The position numbers and the translations under genes are program-made. Positions 10,209 through 18,827 of a stretch of 64,000 nucleotides of DNA are shown here, piece after piece. Numbering within the stretch: position 1 is the first letter of the stretch; each line of letters opens with the position of its first letter. The notes under the pieces were generated by a model. The model was given only the letters and a program-made list of their open reading frames with translations, was not told the origin of the DNA and did no database searches. The stretch is from Actinomadura luteofluorescens (GTDB taxonomy: Bacteria; Actinomycetota; Actinomycetes; Streptosporangiales; Streptosporangiaceae), in the NCBI RefSeq assembly GCF_013409365.1, contig NZ_JACCBA010000001.1, positions 1,364,001 to 1,428,000 on the forward strand, read 5' to 3'.

Positions 10209-12161
10209 TCACCGCCCGATCCGGACGGTGACCGCGACGGGGTAGTGGTCGGAGGCGTCGGACTCGGGCACGTCGTAGTCGGTGACGAGCACCCCGTCCG
10301 ACCCGAACACCCAGTCGGTGCTGGTGCCGTCGGACCTGGTCGGGTACTGCTCGCCGCCGATCGCGGTGTTGCGCAGGTCGGTGCCGTCGGTCATCGCGGT
10401 CAGCTCCGGGCTGCCCGGGCCCGCGTTGAAGTCGCCGCCGATGATCGTGCGGGGGGCGCCGCCCCAGGCCCGCAGCAGCGCCGCGATCTCCCGGGCCCGC
10501 TCGCGGCCCTGGTCGTCGCCGCCCTCCAGGTGCGTCGACCACACGTCCACCGTGGTCCGGCCGACGGCGAGCCGCGCCCACACGTAGCCGCGGATCTGCG
10601 ACCAGTCGCCCTTCGGCATCCGGCCCGTCCCGGAGCTGCGCACCGGCAGCGACGTCAGGATCGCGTTGCCGAACTGGCCGTCGGCGGCGGGCCCCCAGAT
10701 CAGCTTCATGCCGAGCCGCCGCGACAGCCACACGGCGACGTCGGTGGTCCCGGACAGCAGCGACCCGCGCCCGGCCTCCTGCAGCAGGACGACCTGCGCG
10801 CGCTGCCCCTCGATGACGCGGGCGACGCCCTCGGGGTCGAGGCGCCCGGACTGGTTGACCGCGTCGTGGATGTTGTAGCTGAGCACCCGCACCTGGCCCC
10901 CGGCGGGCGCCGCCGGGGCCTCGCCGTCCGGCGCGGCCACGGTGAACACGAGGGTGCCGGCCAGCAGCACCAGCGCGGCGGCGCCGGCGGTGAGGGCCCG
11001 CAGCGGGGCGCGGGCGGGCAGCGGGCCGCCGCGCGCCGCGGCGATCGCCGCGAGCGCGCCGAGCGCGATGCCGGCGAGCCCGGGCAGCAGGTTGTTGGGG
11101 ACCGGCAGCGGCGAGACCGCGCTGACCTGGTACGGGATGAGGATCGCGGCGACGAGCAGGCCGCCGAGCGCGGCGCCGGCGTCCACCCGCCAGACAGGCC
11201 CGCCGGTCCCGGCGCGGCGCAGCGGCGCGCGGCACGCCACGGCCAGCAGCCACGCCGACACCACCTGGCCGACGATCACGACGGGGACGACCTCGATGCC
11301 GGAGACGGCGTACGTCCCGGCGACGGCGCCAGCGCCGACGCCGAGGAGCGTCCCGCCGAGCACGCACACGCCGCCCGGCACGGCCCGCACCGCGAGCCCG
11401 GACGCGAGGAACGCCAGCGCCAGGCCCTGCCCGATGACGATCGCGACGTGCGCGCCGGTCAGCGACTGCCACCCGGACGAGGCGACGAACGCGGGGCTGG
11501 CGAGGACGAGGATCTGCAGCGCGAGGAACGGCCCGAACGCCGCGGCGCCGAGCGCGTCCCGCCAGGACACGCCGGGTGCGCTGACGGGCCCGGAGGCCAG
11601 CTCGCGGTAGAGCGCGGCGGCGCCGACGCCGACGAACGCCAGGCAGGCCAGCCAGGGGCCGATGCCGTCGCGCCACACCGGGTCCCAGGTGGCGAAGCAC
11701 ATCCGCACGGCGCCGTCGATGGACAGGCCCGCGACGGTGGCGGTGGCGAAGCCGACCCCCGACAGGCCGCGGGCGCCCTCGTACAGCGCCGCGACGGCGA
11801 TCATGCCGATGGCGGTTCCGGCGAACGCGAGCCAGGTGCGCGGGTCGAGCGCCTGCGCGAGGAGCCGGACGGCGAACAGCCCGCCGACGCCGGCGAGCAG
11901 CAGCCCGCGTGGGCCGGCGAAGCGGCGGATCAGGGGGGAGGCGAACCCGGCGAGGTAGACCACGAGCACCGCTCCGGCGGCGGCCGCGGTCCCGGCCTCG
12001 TCGGCGAAGTGGTCGAGTTGCGGCAGCGAGAACCGCAGTGTCTGCGCCAGCACCGCGACGGTGACGGCGATCAGCGCGAGTCTGGCGGGGCCCTGCGGGA
12101 CGATCGGGGGGCCGGCCGCGGCCGGGCCGCCGGTCCTGGTGCCTACGTCTGTGCTGGCCAA
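10209..12161 (-). CDS. Polytopic membrane protein with C-terminal EEP phosphodiesterase domain
   Basis: About 650 residues. The N-terminal 400 or so contain roughly a dozen hydrophobic segments with short Arg-containing loops. The C-terminal 220 form an endonuclease/exonuclease/phosphatase (EEP) domain: VLSYNIHDAV, then VLLQEAGRG (the metal-binding Glu), IIGGDFNAGPGS and the final SDHYPVAV with its catalytic Asp-His pair. The enzymatic part is probably at the membrane face and may act on a phosphodiester in lipid, sugar phosphate or nucleic acid; the substrate is unknown. The start is uncertain. TTG at 12161 follows GGGAG by about 11 bases and leaves a short cytoplasmic N-terminus; longer in-frame versions run up to 12269 but look non-coding. 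Confidence 0.75.
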   Translation of the reverse strand: MASTDVGTRTGGPAAAGPPIVPQGPARLALIAVTVAVLAQTLRFSLPQLDHFADEAGTAAAAGAVLVVYLAGFASPLIRRFAGPRGLLLAGVGGLFAVRLLAQALDPRTWLAFAGTAIGMIAVAALYEGARGLSGVGFATATVAGLSIDGAVRMCFATWDPVWRDGIGPWLACLAFVGVGAAALYRELASGPVSAPGVSWRDALGAAAFGPFLALQILVLASPAFVASSGWQSLTGAHVAIVIGQGLALAFLASGLAVRAVPGGVCVLGGTLLGVGAGAVAGTYAVSGIEVVPVVIVGQVVSAWLLAVACRAPLRRAGTGGPVWRVDAGAALGGLLVAAILIPYQVSAVSPLPVPNNLLPGLAGIALGALAAIAAARGGPLPARAPLRALTAGAAALVLLAGTLVFTVAAPDGEAPAAPAGGQVRVLSYNIHDAVNQSGRLDPEGVARVIEGQRAQVVLLQEAGRGSLLSGTTDVAVWLSRRLGMKLIWGPAADGQFGNAILTSLPVRSSGTGRMPKGDWSQIRGYVWARLAVGRTTVDVWSTHLEGGDDQGRERAREIAALLRAWGGAPRTIIGGDFNAGPGSPELTAMTDGTDLRNTAIGGEQYPTRSDGTSTDWVFGSDGVLVTDYDVPESDASDHYPVAVTVRIGR

Positions 12162-12266
12162 TTGAACGACTGCTCCCGGGGGACGAGCGGACCTTCGGGA
12201 CGTGCGGATGCTGCGGAGCGCCGCGGACCGGCGCGTGCCTGCACGGTCATGGTGGCGCAACCGCAG

Positions 12267-12308
12267 CACGGCCGGAGGCCGATCTCGAAAGATCGTTCTC
12301 CGGCCGTG
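12267..12308 (-). terminator. Hairpin terminator after rpsA
   Basis: A perfect 11-bp inverted repeat (arms 12267-12277 and 12298-12308, CACGGCCGGAG and its complement). The loop contains a second small stem, GATC/GATC. It lies about 70 bases past the rpsA stop and 106 bases ahead of the next gene start. No clear T run follows, as is common for actinomycete terminators. Confidence 0.6.
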
Positions 12309-12377
12309 TTCAGGGTCTCACCGGCCGCCGCGCGGGCCGCCGGAGCGGCCGCGCGCGGACGGCGCGTCGGCTGGGCG

Positions 12378-13853
12378 TCACTGCCCGCCGGAGAGCTTCT
12401 CCCGCAGTGCGGCGAGCGCCTCGTCGGTGGCCAGGGCGCCACCGCCGGACTCGCTCTCGCCGCCGCCGGAGTAGGAGGTCTCGCCGCTGCTCGCGGGCTC
12501 GGCGCCGGCCTCCGCCTCGGCCTTGCGGGCCTCCTCGATCTGCTTGCGGTGGGCGTCGAAGCGGCCGCGGGCCTCGGCGTACTGCCGCTCCCACGTCTCG
12601 CGCTGCTCGTCGAAGCCCTCCAGCCACTCGCCGGTGTCGGCGTCGAAGCCCTCGGGGTACTTGTAGTTGCCCTGGTCGTCGTACTCGGCCGGCATGCCGT
12701 ACAGGGTCGGGTCGAAGTCCTCTTCCTCGATCCCCGCGGCGCCCTCGTTGGCCTGCTTGAGCGACAGGCTGATCCGGCGCCGGTCGAGGTCGATGTCGAT
12801 GATCTTCACGAAGATCTCGTCGCCGACCTGGACGACCTGCTCGGGGATCTCCACGTGCCGCTCGGCCAGCTCGGAGATGTGCACCAGGCCCTCGATGCCC
12901 TCCTCGACGCGGACGAACGCGCCGAACGGCACCAGCTTGGTGACGCGGCCCGGGACGACCTGCCCGATCTGGTGGGTGCGGGCGAACTGCTGCCACGGGT
13001 CTTCCTGGGTCGCCTTGAGCGACAGGGAGACGCGCTCGCGCTCCATGTCGACGTCCAGGACCTCGACCGTGACCTCCTGGCCGACCTCGACGACCTCGGA
13101 GGGGTGGTCGATGTGCTTCCAGGACAGCTCGGAGACGTGCACCAGACCGTCGACGCCGCCGAGGTCGACGAACGCGCCGAAGTTGACGATCGAGGACACG
13201 ACGCCCTTGCGGACCTGGCCCTTCTGCAGGGTGTTGAGGAAGGTCTGGCGGACCTCGCTCTGCGTCTGCTCCAGCCAGGCACGGCGGGACAGGACCACGT
13301 TGTTGCGGTTCTTGTCCAGCTCGATGATCTTGGCCTCGAGCTCGCGCCCGACGTAGGGCTGAAGGTCGCGGACCCGGCGCATCTCGACCAGCGACGCCGG
13401 CAGGAAGCCGCGCAGCCCGATGTCGAGGATGAGACCGCCCTTGACGACCTCGATGACCGTGCCGGTGACGATGCCGTCCTCGTCCTTGATCTTCTCGATC
13501 GTGCCCCAGGCGCGCTCGTACTGGGCGCGCTTCTTGGACAGGATCAGACGCCCCTCCTTGTCCTCCTTCTGGAGGACGAGGGCCTCGACGTGGTCTCCGG
13601 TGGAGACGACCTCGTTGGGGTCGACGTCGTGCTTGATGGACAGCTCGCGCGAGGGAATGACGCCCTCGGTCTTGTAGCCGATGTCGAGGAGGACCTCGTC
13701 ACGATCGACCTTGACGACAGTGCCTTCGACAATGTCGCCGTCGTTGAAGTACTTGATGGTCTCGTCGATCGCGGCGAGGAAGGCTTCCTCGGACCCGATG
13801 TCGTTGACCGCTACCTGCGGGGTGGTCGAGGTGGCCTCGGTGCTGCTCGTCAT
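12378..13853 (-). CDS. rpsA: 30S ribosomal protein S1
   Basis: A 491-residue S1 protein that binds mRNA on the small subunit and helps start translation. Four S1/OB-fold RNA-binding domains are visible, at roughly residues 36-105 (GDIVEGTVVKVDRDEVLLDI), 122-188, 209-277 (KGVVSSIVNFGAFVDLGGVD) and 294-363 (VPGRVTKLVPFGAFVRVEEG). Repeated GLVHVSELS/GLVHISELA segments mark domains three and four. The rest is a charged, flexible tail ending in LREKLSGGQ, typical of actinobacterial S1, which has four rather than six domains. ATG at 13853 gives the standard N-terminus MTSSTEA. Upstream on the same strand is a polysaccharide deacetylase 236 bases away, so rpsA probably has its own promoter. Confidence 0.96.
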   Translation of the reverse strand: MTSSTEATSTTPQVAVNDIGSEEAFLAAIDETIKYFNDGDIVEGTVVKVDRDEVLLDIGYKTEGVIPSRELSIKHDVDPNEVVSTGDHVEALVLQKEDKEGRLILSKKRAQYERAWGTIEKIKDEDGIVTGTVIEVVKGGLILDIGLRGFLPASLVEMRRVRDLQPYVGRELEAKIIELDKNRNNVVLSRRAWLEQTQSEVRQTFLNTLQKGQVRKGVVSSIVNFGAFVDLGGVDGLVHVSELSWKHIDHPSEVVEVGQEVTVEVLDVDMERERVSLSLKATQEDPWQQFARTHQIGQVVPGRVTKLVPFGAFVRVEEGIEGLVHISELAERHVEIPEQVVQVGDEIFVKIIDIDLDRRRISLSLKQANEGAAGIEEEDFDPTLYGMPAEYDDQGNYKYPEGFDADTGEWLEGFDEQRETWERQYAEARGRFDAHRKQIEEARKAEAEAGAEPASSGETSYSGGGESESGGGALATDEALAALREKLSGGQ

Positions 13854-14089
13854 GTGTCGGCTGGCTCCGGTACGGACATGGAAGTCGTGATGGGCATTGC
13901 GCGGAGGGCCGTTATCCGCCCTGCCGAAGACCGGAAGGGAACGCGGGCAACCGCGTAAGTGAACCGAACCGATGTCGCCGACCTGACCGAGCGCGAGCCT
14001 GCTCCGTCCGAAGCGCGCGCAGGCCCACAGCGCAGCGATCAGGATATGGGACCGAACTCCCGGGGTCAATCCGCCACCGGCGCCCGGCC

Positions 14090-15223
14090 TCAGTACGTCC
14101 GCGCGAAACCCCTGTACTGCTTGGCGAGCCGGTCCTCGGCCGCCTTGGGAAACGTCACCGTGTTCGGGTCCCCGTCCGATGTGTACCGCTCGCCGGGGTT
14201 CTTGTCGAGGTACTCGAGCCACGCCGTGGAGCAGTACTTGGTGCAGTCGTTCTCCTTGATCTTGCCTTCGGAGCGCACCCGGTCGATGTTCCACCGGTCG
14301 AAGTCGGCGTCGAACGGCGAGATCGACGGCCGCCACCCGGCCAGGAAGATCCCCTGGAAGGCGTACCGGCCGTCCTGCTTCTCGGCCCAGGCCTTCTTCT
14401 TCGGGACGGCCCCGAACGGGTACGCGAACGTGGTCGCGTGCGCCCCGGTGAGCCGGACGATCCGGTCCTCCATGTCGCCGATCTCCTTGTGCACGCCCTT
14501 CTCGGACATGCCCGACAGGCTCGGGTGGGACACGGTGTGGTTGCCGAGCTCGAACCCGTGCTGCTGGAGCCACCTCAGCCCTGCGGCGGCCTGCGTGTCG
14601 TCCATCCCGAACAGCTCCTTGTTCAGGTAGAACGTCGCGACCGGCCGGAACCCCGGGTTCTCCCGCGCGACCTGCTCGATGACCGCCACCGCCGTGTCGG
14701 GCGCCGGGTTGCCCTGCGGGTCCAGCCCGAAGTGCCCGGGCGTGCTGTCGTCGAACGTCAGCACCACGGGATGCCGCCCCGCCGGCACGTCGATCCGCCC
14801 GCTGACGAACTCGGCCGCGGTGATCGGGTAGTAGCCGTCCTTGGCGAGCCCGGTCAGCTCGTCGTACAGCTCCTTGCTCGAGCGGTCCAGCGACAGCTCG
14901 GGCTTCTTCATGATCCGGTGGTACATCAGCACCGGGATCTGCCCCAGCTCGTTCGCCTTGGCCGCGACCGCCGCGGCCGCCGCCGCGGGAATGGGCGTGG
15001 ACACCGTCACGGAAGGCGTAGCGCTCCCCGATGCCCCCGGCGCCCCGGGCCCCGGCGTGATCCCCGCCTTGGCCGCCTGCGCGGTGGGCGTCACCTGGGA
15101 CGCGGCTCCAGCGCGCTGCGCCACGTTCTCCTTGCCGCGCTCTTTCCGCCCCCCGGGAAGTGTCAGCCCCAGGATCACGGCGCAGACGACCACAACTCCA
15201 GCGATCTTGTGAAGGAGAGGCAC
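14090..15223 (-). CDS. Polysaccharide deacetylase (NodB family), secreted or membrane-anchored
   Basis: A 377-residue extracytoplasmic enzyme that removes acetyl groups from cell-wall glycan or another polysaccharide. A hydrophobic segment near residues 6-22 acts as signal or anchor, followed by a Pro/Ala/Gly-rich spacer. The NodB domain has TFDDS near residue 156 (catalytic base and metal-binding Asp) and HTVSH near residue 228 (the two metal-binding His). GTG at 15223 was chosen because GGGGG lies just upstream and it places the hydrophobic segment at the N-terminus. ATG at 15283 is an in-frame alternative that adds 20 residues and a second hydrophobic stretch. It probably runs as a single gene. 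Confidence 0.85.
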   Translation of the reverse strand: MPLLHKIAGVVVVCAVILGLTLPGGRKERGKENVAQRAGAASQVTPTAQAAKAGITPGPGAPGASGSATPSVTVSTPIPAAAAAAVAAKANELGQIPVLMYHRIMKKPELSLDRSSKELYDELTGLAKDGYYPITAAEFVSGRIDVPAGRHPVVLTFDDSTPGHFGLDPQGNPAPDTAVAVIEQVARENPGFRPVATFYLNKELFGMDDTQAAAGLRWLQQHGFELGNHTVSHPSLSGMSEKGVHKEIGDMEDRIVRLTGAHATTFAYPFGAVPKKKAWAEKQDGRYAFQGIFLAGWRPSISPFDADFDRWNIDRVRSEGKIKENDCTKYCSTAWLEYLDKNPGERYTSDGDPNTVTFPKAAEDRLAKQYRGFARTY

Positions 15224-15653
15224 ATTACCCCCGCCGGTAGACCCGAACAGGACCAGGAGGACAGCGTACGACCCCCCGGACATCTAAGGACACCAACCGA
15301 CGTACCCATATGACCCTTGCCCACCACCCCCGCCCCACCTCACATCAACCAAAGTCCGAAAACCCCCGGTAAAACGCGCCCACCCCCGAAAACAACACCC
15401 CCCATCACCAAGCCCCGTCTCACACAAGAAAGCGACGAATAACCACTAAAAGAACAAAAAGCCCAAATTGCCATCCACTCCTCCCGTCATGACGACCAAC
15501 GCCGAGCCGAAGAACCGGCACCTCCGCGCAGCGGCGCCGGTCTCGCGGATGGCGCGACGTGGGCCGCGCCGGCCTGCCCACAGGCGCGGGCCGCTCGTCC
15601 GTCCCACCTGACCGGGCGCCACGGCGGAGGGCGGGGCGCCCGATCGGATCGCG
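15224..15653. other. A/C-rich intergenic region
   Basis: No gene supported. The top strand is strikingly poor in G from about 15304 to 15480, with long runs of A and C, unlike the surrounding coding DNA. It separates the deacetylase from the siderophore island. Promoters for both neighbours must lie here, but only the iron box at its right edge can be pointed to. Confidence 0.5.
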
Positions 15654-15672
15654 TTAGGTTAGGCTTCCCTTA
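15654..15672. promoter_or_regulatory. Iron box (IdeR/DmdR-type operator) for the FecCD operon
   Basis: The 19-mer TTAGGTTAGGCTTCCCTTA is close to the actinobacterial iron-box consensus TTAGGTTAGGCTAACCTAA. It lies 54 bases ahead of the first FecCD permease gene, so binding of Fe-loaded IdeR/DmdR repressor here should shut off siderophore uptake when iron is plentiful. The match is seen in sequence; the regulator is inferred. Confidence 0.85.
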
Positions 15673-15699
15673 TTTGGCGGCCGAAGTCGGAGGAGAGCA

Positions 15700-15729
15700 G
15701 TGCTGACCGGGCTCGACAGGCGCGGATGA
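15700..15729 (+). CDS. Nine-codon leader ORF coupled to the FecCD permease
   Basis: A strong ribosome site GGAGG (15689-15693) is ideally spaced, six bases, from GTG at 15700, not from the permease ATG at 15726. That GTG opens a short frame (VLTGLDRRG) whose TGA overlaps the permease start in ATGA. The permease itself has no good ribosome site and no in-frame start upstream, so it is probably translated by coupling to this leader. The peptide is unlikely to be functional. The alternative is that the permease start is simply weak. Confidence 0.45.
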   Translation: MLTGLDRRG

Positions 15730-16793
15730 GCGCGGTCACGGAGAACCCGCCCGCGTCCCGTCCCGAGGCGCGAACCTCGGCGGCGCGGAGAAGGCGCCTG
15801 GCGGGGCTGGGCCTGCTCGTCGCGGTGCTCGCGGCGGCGGGCGCGGCGTCGCTGGCCGTCGGAGCGCGGGCCCTGAGCCCCGGCGAGGTCTGGGACGGGC
15901 TGTTCGCGGCGCCGGACTCCGATCAGCGGCTCAGCGAGATCAGGCTCATCGTGCGGACGGTGCGGGCGCCCCGGACGGTGCTCGCGGTCGTGGCGGGCGC
16001 GGCCCTCGGTGTCGCCGGGGCGCTGATCCAGGGGTGCACGCGCAACCCGATCGCCGACACGGGCCTGCTGGGGGTGAACTCCGGGGCCTCGTTCGCCGTG
16101 GTGTCGGCGGTGTCGGTCTTCGGGTTCACCAGCCCGTTCCAGTACGTCTGGTTCGCGTTCCTGGGGGCGGGACTCGCCGGAGGCGTGGTGTTCGGGCTGG
16201 CGAGCATCGGCCGAGGAGCAGGCAGCCCGCTGACGCTCGCACTCGCCGGGCAGGGGGTCACGGTGTTCCTGGCGGCGATGACGACGGCGGTCGCGCTGTC
16301 GGACCGGCAGTCGCTGAACGCGCTGCGCTTCTGGAACGCGGGGTCGGTGGCCGGGGTGAAGTTCCCCGTCATATGGCCGGTGGCGGGGTTCGTCGCCGTC
16401 GGGCTCGTCCTGGCGCTCACCACGCTGCCCGCCCTGAATCTTCTCAGCCTGGGCGACGACGTCGCGCAGGCGGCGGGGGTGAACACCACGGTGAGCCGGA
16501 CGGTCGGAATCGTCGCCGTGACCCTGCTGGCAGGCGCGGCGACCGCCGCGTGCGGCCCCATCGCGTTCCTGGGGCTCATGGTGGCCCATGTGGCGCGGTA
16601 CCTGACCGGCCCGGACTACCGCTGGCTCGTTCCGTACGCGGGACTGCTCGGCGCAGCCGTCCTGATGGCCTGCGACATCGCGGGCCGCCTGGTCGCGCGG
16701 CCGGGCGAGCTGGACGCGGGCATCGTCGTCGCACTGCTCGGCGCCCCGTTCCTCGCGGCCCTGGTGTGGCGCGGAAAGCTCAGGAACGCATGA
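15726..16793 (+). CDS. FecCD-type siderophore ABC permease, subunit 1
   Basis: A 355-residue inner-membrane permease of the FecCD/BtuC family, expected to have about ten membrane helices. The family motif is clear in ALGVAGALIQGCTRNPIAD, and the cytoplasmic helix that contacts the ATPase is in GPIAFLGLMVAHVARYLTGP. It pairs with the next gene product to form the channel for an Fe(III)-siderophore complex. The ATG overlaps the stop of a nine-codon leader; its own stop overlaps the next start (ATGA). The operon is headed by an iron box, so expression should rise under iron starvation. Confidence 0.92.
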   Translation: MSAVTENPPASRPEARTSAARRRRLAGLGLLVAVLAAAGAASLAVGARALSPGEVWDGLFAAPDSDQRLSEIRLIVRTVRAPRTVLAVVAGAALGVAGALIQGCTRNPIADTGLLGVNSGASFAVVSAVSVFGFTSPFQYVWFAFLGAGLAGGVVFGLASIGRGAGSPLTLALAGQGVTVFLAAMTTAVALSDRQSLNALRFWNAGSVAGVKFPVIWPVAGFVAVGLVLALTTLPALNLLSLGDDVAQAAGVNTTVSRTVGIVAVTLLAGAATAACGPIAFLGLMVAHVARYLTGPDYRWLVPYAGLLGAAVLMACDIAGRLVARPGELDAGIVVALLGAPFLAALVWRGKLRNA

Positions 16794-17860
16794 GCGGGAC
16801 CGATCTGAAGCGGCCCGTGGCGCCAGGCGTGCGGCTCGGCCCGGTGTCGTTCGTCTGGCGGCCCTGGCCGGCCCTGGTCACGGTGCTGCTGGCGGCGGCG
16901 GCCTTCTTGACGCTCTGCCTGTCCATCGGCGCCGGCGACTTCCCCATCGCCCTCCCCCGGGTCCTCGCCACGCTCCTCGGCCGCGGCGAACGGTTCGACA
17001 CCTTTGTGATCATGGATCTGCGGCTGCCCCGCGCTCTGGCCGGGCTCACCGCGGGCGTCGCGCTCGGGGTCTCGGGGGCGATCACCCAGTCCCTCGCGCG
17101 CAACCCGCTGGCCAGCCCGGACGTCCTCGGAATCACCCAGGGCGCCGGCGCTGTCGCGGTGGCGCTGCTGACGGTGTCGGGCGGAGCCACCGCGGCGGTC
17201 ACCGGATCCGTCGGGCTCCCCGCGGCGGCGCTCACGGGAGGACTCGGGACCGGCCTTGTGGTGTACGCGCTGGCGTGGCGCCGCGGGATCGACGGTTTCC
17301 GGCTCGTCCTCATCGGCGTCTCGGTGAGCGCGGCGATGCAGGCGGTCACGACCTGGCTGCTGGTCACGGCCGACATCACCGACGTGGCCCGGGCTCAGGT
17401 GTGGCTGGTCGGCTCGCTGGACGGCCGGTCGCCGGGCCATGCCTGGACCGCGCTCGGCTGCACGCTCGTCCTCCTGGCCGTCGTGGCGGGGGCCGCTTTC
17501 CAGTTCGGGCCGCTGCACTTCGGCGACGAGGTGGCCGCGGGACTGGGCGTCAGGTTCCCGGTGGTGCGGGCGGTCATGCTGCTGTGCGCGGTGCTGCTGG
17601 CGGGGGTGGCGGTCAGCGTCGCGGGCCCGGTCCCGTTCGTGGCGCTGGTGGCGCCGCAGGTGGCGATGCGGCTGGCGAGGTGCCCGACGCCGCCGCTGGC
17701 GGCTTCGGGCCTGGCGGGGGCGTCGCTGCTGACCGGAGCCGACCTGGCGGCGCGCACCGCGCTGCCGGTGGCGCTGCCGGTCGGGGTGGTGACCGCCGCG
17801 GTCGGCGGCCCCTTCCTGGTCTATCTGCTGGTGCGGGCGAACGTGAGGAAGGCGGCGTGA
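16790..17860 (+). CDS. FecCD-type siderophore ABC permease, subunit 2
   Basis: A 356-residue paralogue of the preceding permease with the same fold. LGVSGAITQSLARNPLASPD is the FecCD signature and GPVPFVALVAPQVAMRLAR is the coupling segment. The two subunits would make the heterodimeric membrane channel used by the downstream ATPase. The start ATG overlaps the upstream TGA by four bases, and the stop overlaps the ATPase start in TGATG, so translation of the three genes is tightly coupled. This helps keep the subunits in equal amount. Confidence 0.92.
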   Translation: MSGTDLKRPVAPGVRLGPVSFVWRPWPALVTVLLAAAAFLTLCLSIGAGDFPIALPRVLATLLGRGERFDTFVIMDLRLPRALAGLTAGVALGVSGAITQSLARNPLASPDVLGITQGAGAVAVALLTVSGGATAAVTGSVGLPAAALTGGLGTGLVVYALAWRRGIDGFRLVLIGVSVSAAMQAVTTWLLVTADITDVARAQVWLVGSLDGRSPGHAWTALGCTLVLLAVVAGAAFQFGPLHFGDEVAAGLGVRFPVVRAVMLLCAVLLAGVAVSVAGPVPFVALVAPQVAMRLARCPTPPLAASGLAGASLLTGADLAARTALPVALPVGVVTAAVGGPFLVYLLVRANVRKAA

Positions 17861-18747
17861 TGGCGCGGCGGAGAAGAGCCGGAACGGACCCGTCGGCCGC
17901 CCCGGCCGGGCGCGGCGACGGCGGGGCGCGGCTCGCCGCCAGGGACGTCGCCGTCGGGTACGGCGGGCGGACGGTCCTCGACGGGCTCGACGTGCGGATC
18001 CCGTCCGGTGTGATCACCACGATCATCGGGCCCAACGGCTGCGGGAAGTCGACGCTGCTGCGCACCCTGGCGCGGCTCCTCAGGCCCGACAGCGGCTCGG
18101 TCGTGCTGGACGGCGCCGACATCGCCGGGCTCCGGACGAGGGACGTGGCCAGGAAGCTGGGTCTGCTCCCGCAGGCGCCGGTCGCGCCGGAGGGGCTGAC
18201 GGTGGCCGACCTGGTCGCCAGGGGCCGCCATCCGCATCAGAGCTGGCTGCGGCAGTGGTCGTCCGATGACGCCGACGTCGTGGAACGCGCGCTGGCCATG
18301 ACCGGGGTGTCGGATCTGGCGGGCCGTCCGGTCGACACCCTGTCGGGCGGGCAGCGCCAGCGCGTCTGGATCTCGATGATCCTGGCGCAGGGCACCGACC
18401 TGCTGCTGCTGGACGAGCCGACCACGTACCTGGACCTGGCGTACGCGGTCGACGTCCTGGACCTGGTGGACGACCTGCACGAGGCGGGGCGCACCGTGGT
18501 CATGGTCCTCCACGATCTCAACCTGGCCGCGCGCTACAGCGACAACCTCGTCGTGATGCGGGCGGGGAGGATCCTGGCGCAGGGGCATCCGAGGGACGTG
18601 ATCACCGCCGAGCTGCTGGACGAGGCGTTCGGGCTGCGTGCCGAGGTGATCGGCGACCCGGTGGGAGACCGGCCGCTCATCGTTCCGATCGGTCGCGCGC
18701 ACACCCGGCCGGGACGCGGCGGCACCCCGGATCCGACGATGAGTTAG
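17860..18747 (+). CDS. Siderophore ABC transporter ATP-binding protein (FepC/FecE type)
   Basis: A 295-residue ATPase driving uptake through the two FecCD subunits. Every nucleotide-binding motif is intact: Walker A GPNGCGKST, Q-loop LLPQAP, signature LSGGQRQRV, Walker B LLLLDEPTTYLD and the switch His in VLHDLNLAA. It begins with a short basic extension (MARRRRAG). ATG at 17860 overlaps the stop of the permease; GTG at 17857 is in frame and equally possible. Its TAG stop lies inside the second iron box, so the repressor site for the next transcription unit begins within this gene. Confidence 0.93.
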   Translation: MARRRRAGTDPSAAPAGRGDGGARLAARDVAVGYGGRTVLDGLDVRIPSGVITTIIGPNGCGKSTLLRTLARLLRPDSGSVVLDGADIAGLRTRDVARKLGLLPQAPVAPEGLTVADLVARGRHPHQSWLRQWSSDDADVVERALAMTGVSDLAGRPVDTLSGGQRQRVWISMILAQGTDLLLLDEPTTYLDLAYAVDVLDLVDDLHEAGRTVVMVLHDLNLAARYSDNLVVMRAGRILAQGHPRDVITAELLDEAFGLRAEVIGDPVGDRPLIVPIGRAHTRPGRGGTPDPTMS

Positions 18748-18762
18748 GTTAGCCTTTCCTAA
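18744..18762. promoter_or_regulatory. Second iron box, overlapping the ATPase stop codon
   Basis: The 19-mer TTAGGTTAGCCTTTCCTAA is nearly palindromic and matches the IdeR/DmdR iron-box consensus better than the first box. It starts on the last bases of the ATPase gene and sits 66 bases ahead of the receptor gene. The receptor and the ABC pair thus look like a separate iron-repressed transcript. Confidence 0.88.
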
Positions 18763-18827
18763 CTTAACCCCCGTTGCGGATGGCCCGTAGGCGCCGCATC
18801 GGACAGTGCACAGAGCGAGGATCCTGC

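Noticed and set aside
4199..10231. A 2010-residue open frame on the top strand overlapping the TIR/NACHT gene, coaE and the GNAT gene
   Set aside because: Composed mostly of Arg, Pro, Gly and Ala and overlaps three genes with clear domains; it is a shadow frame of GC-rich coding DNA.
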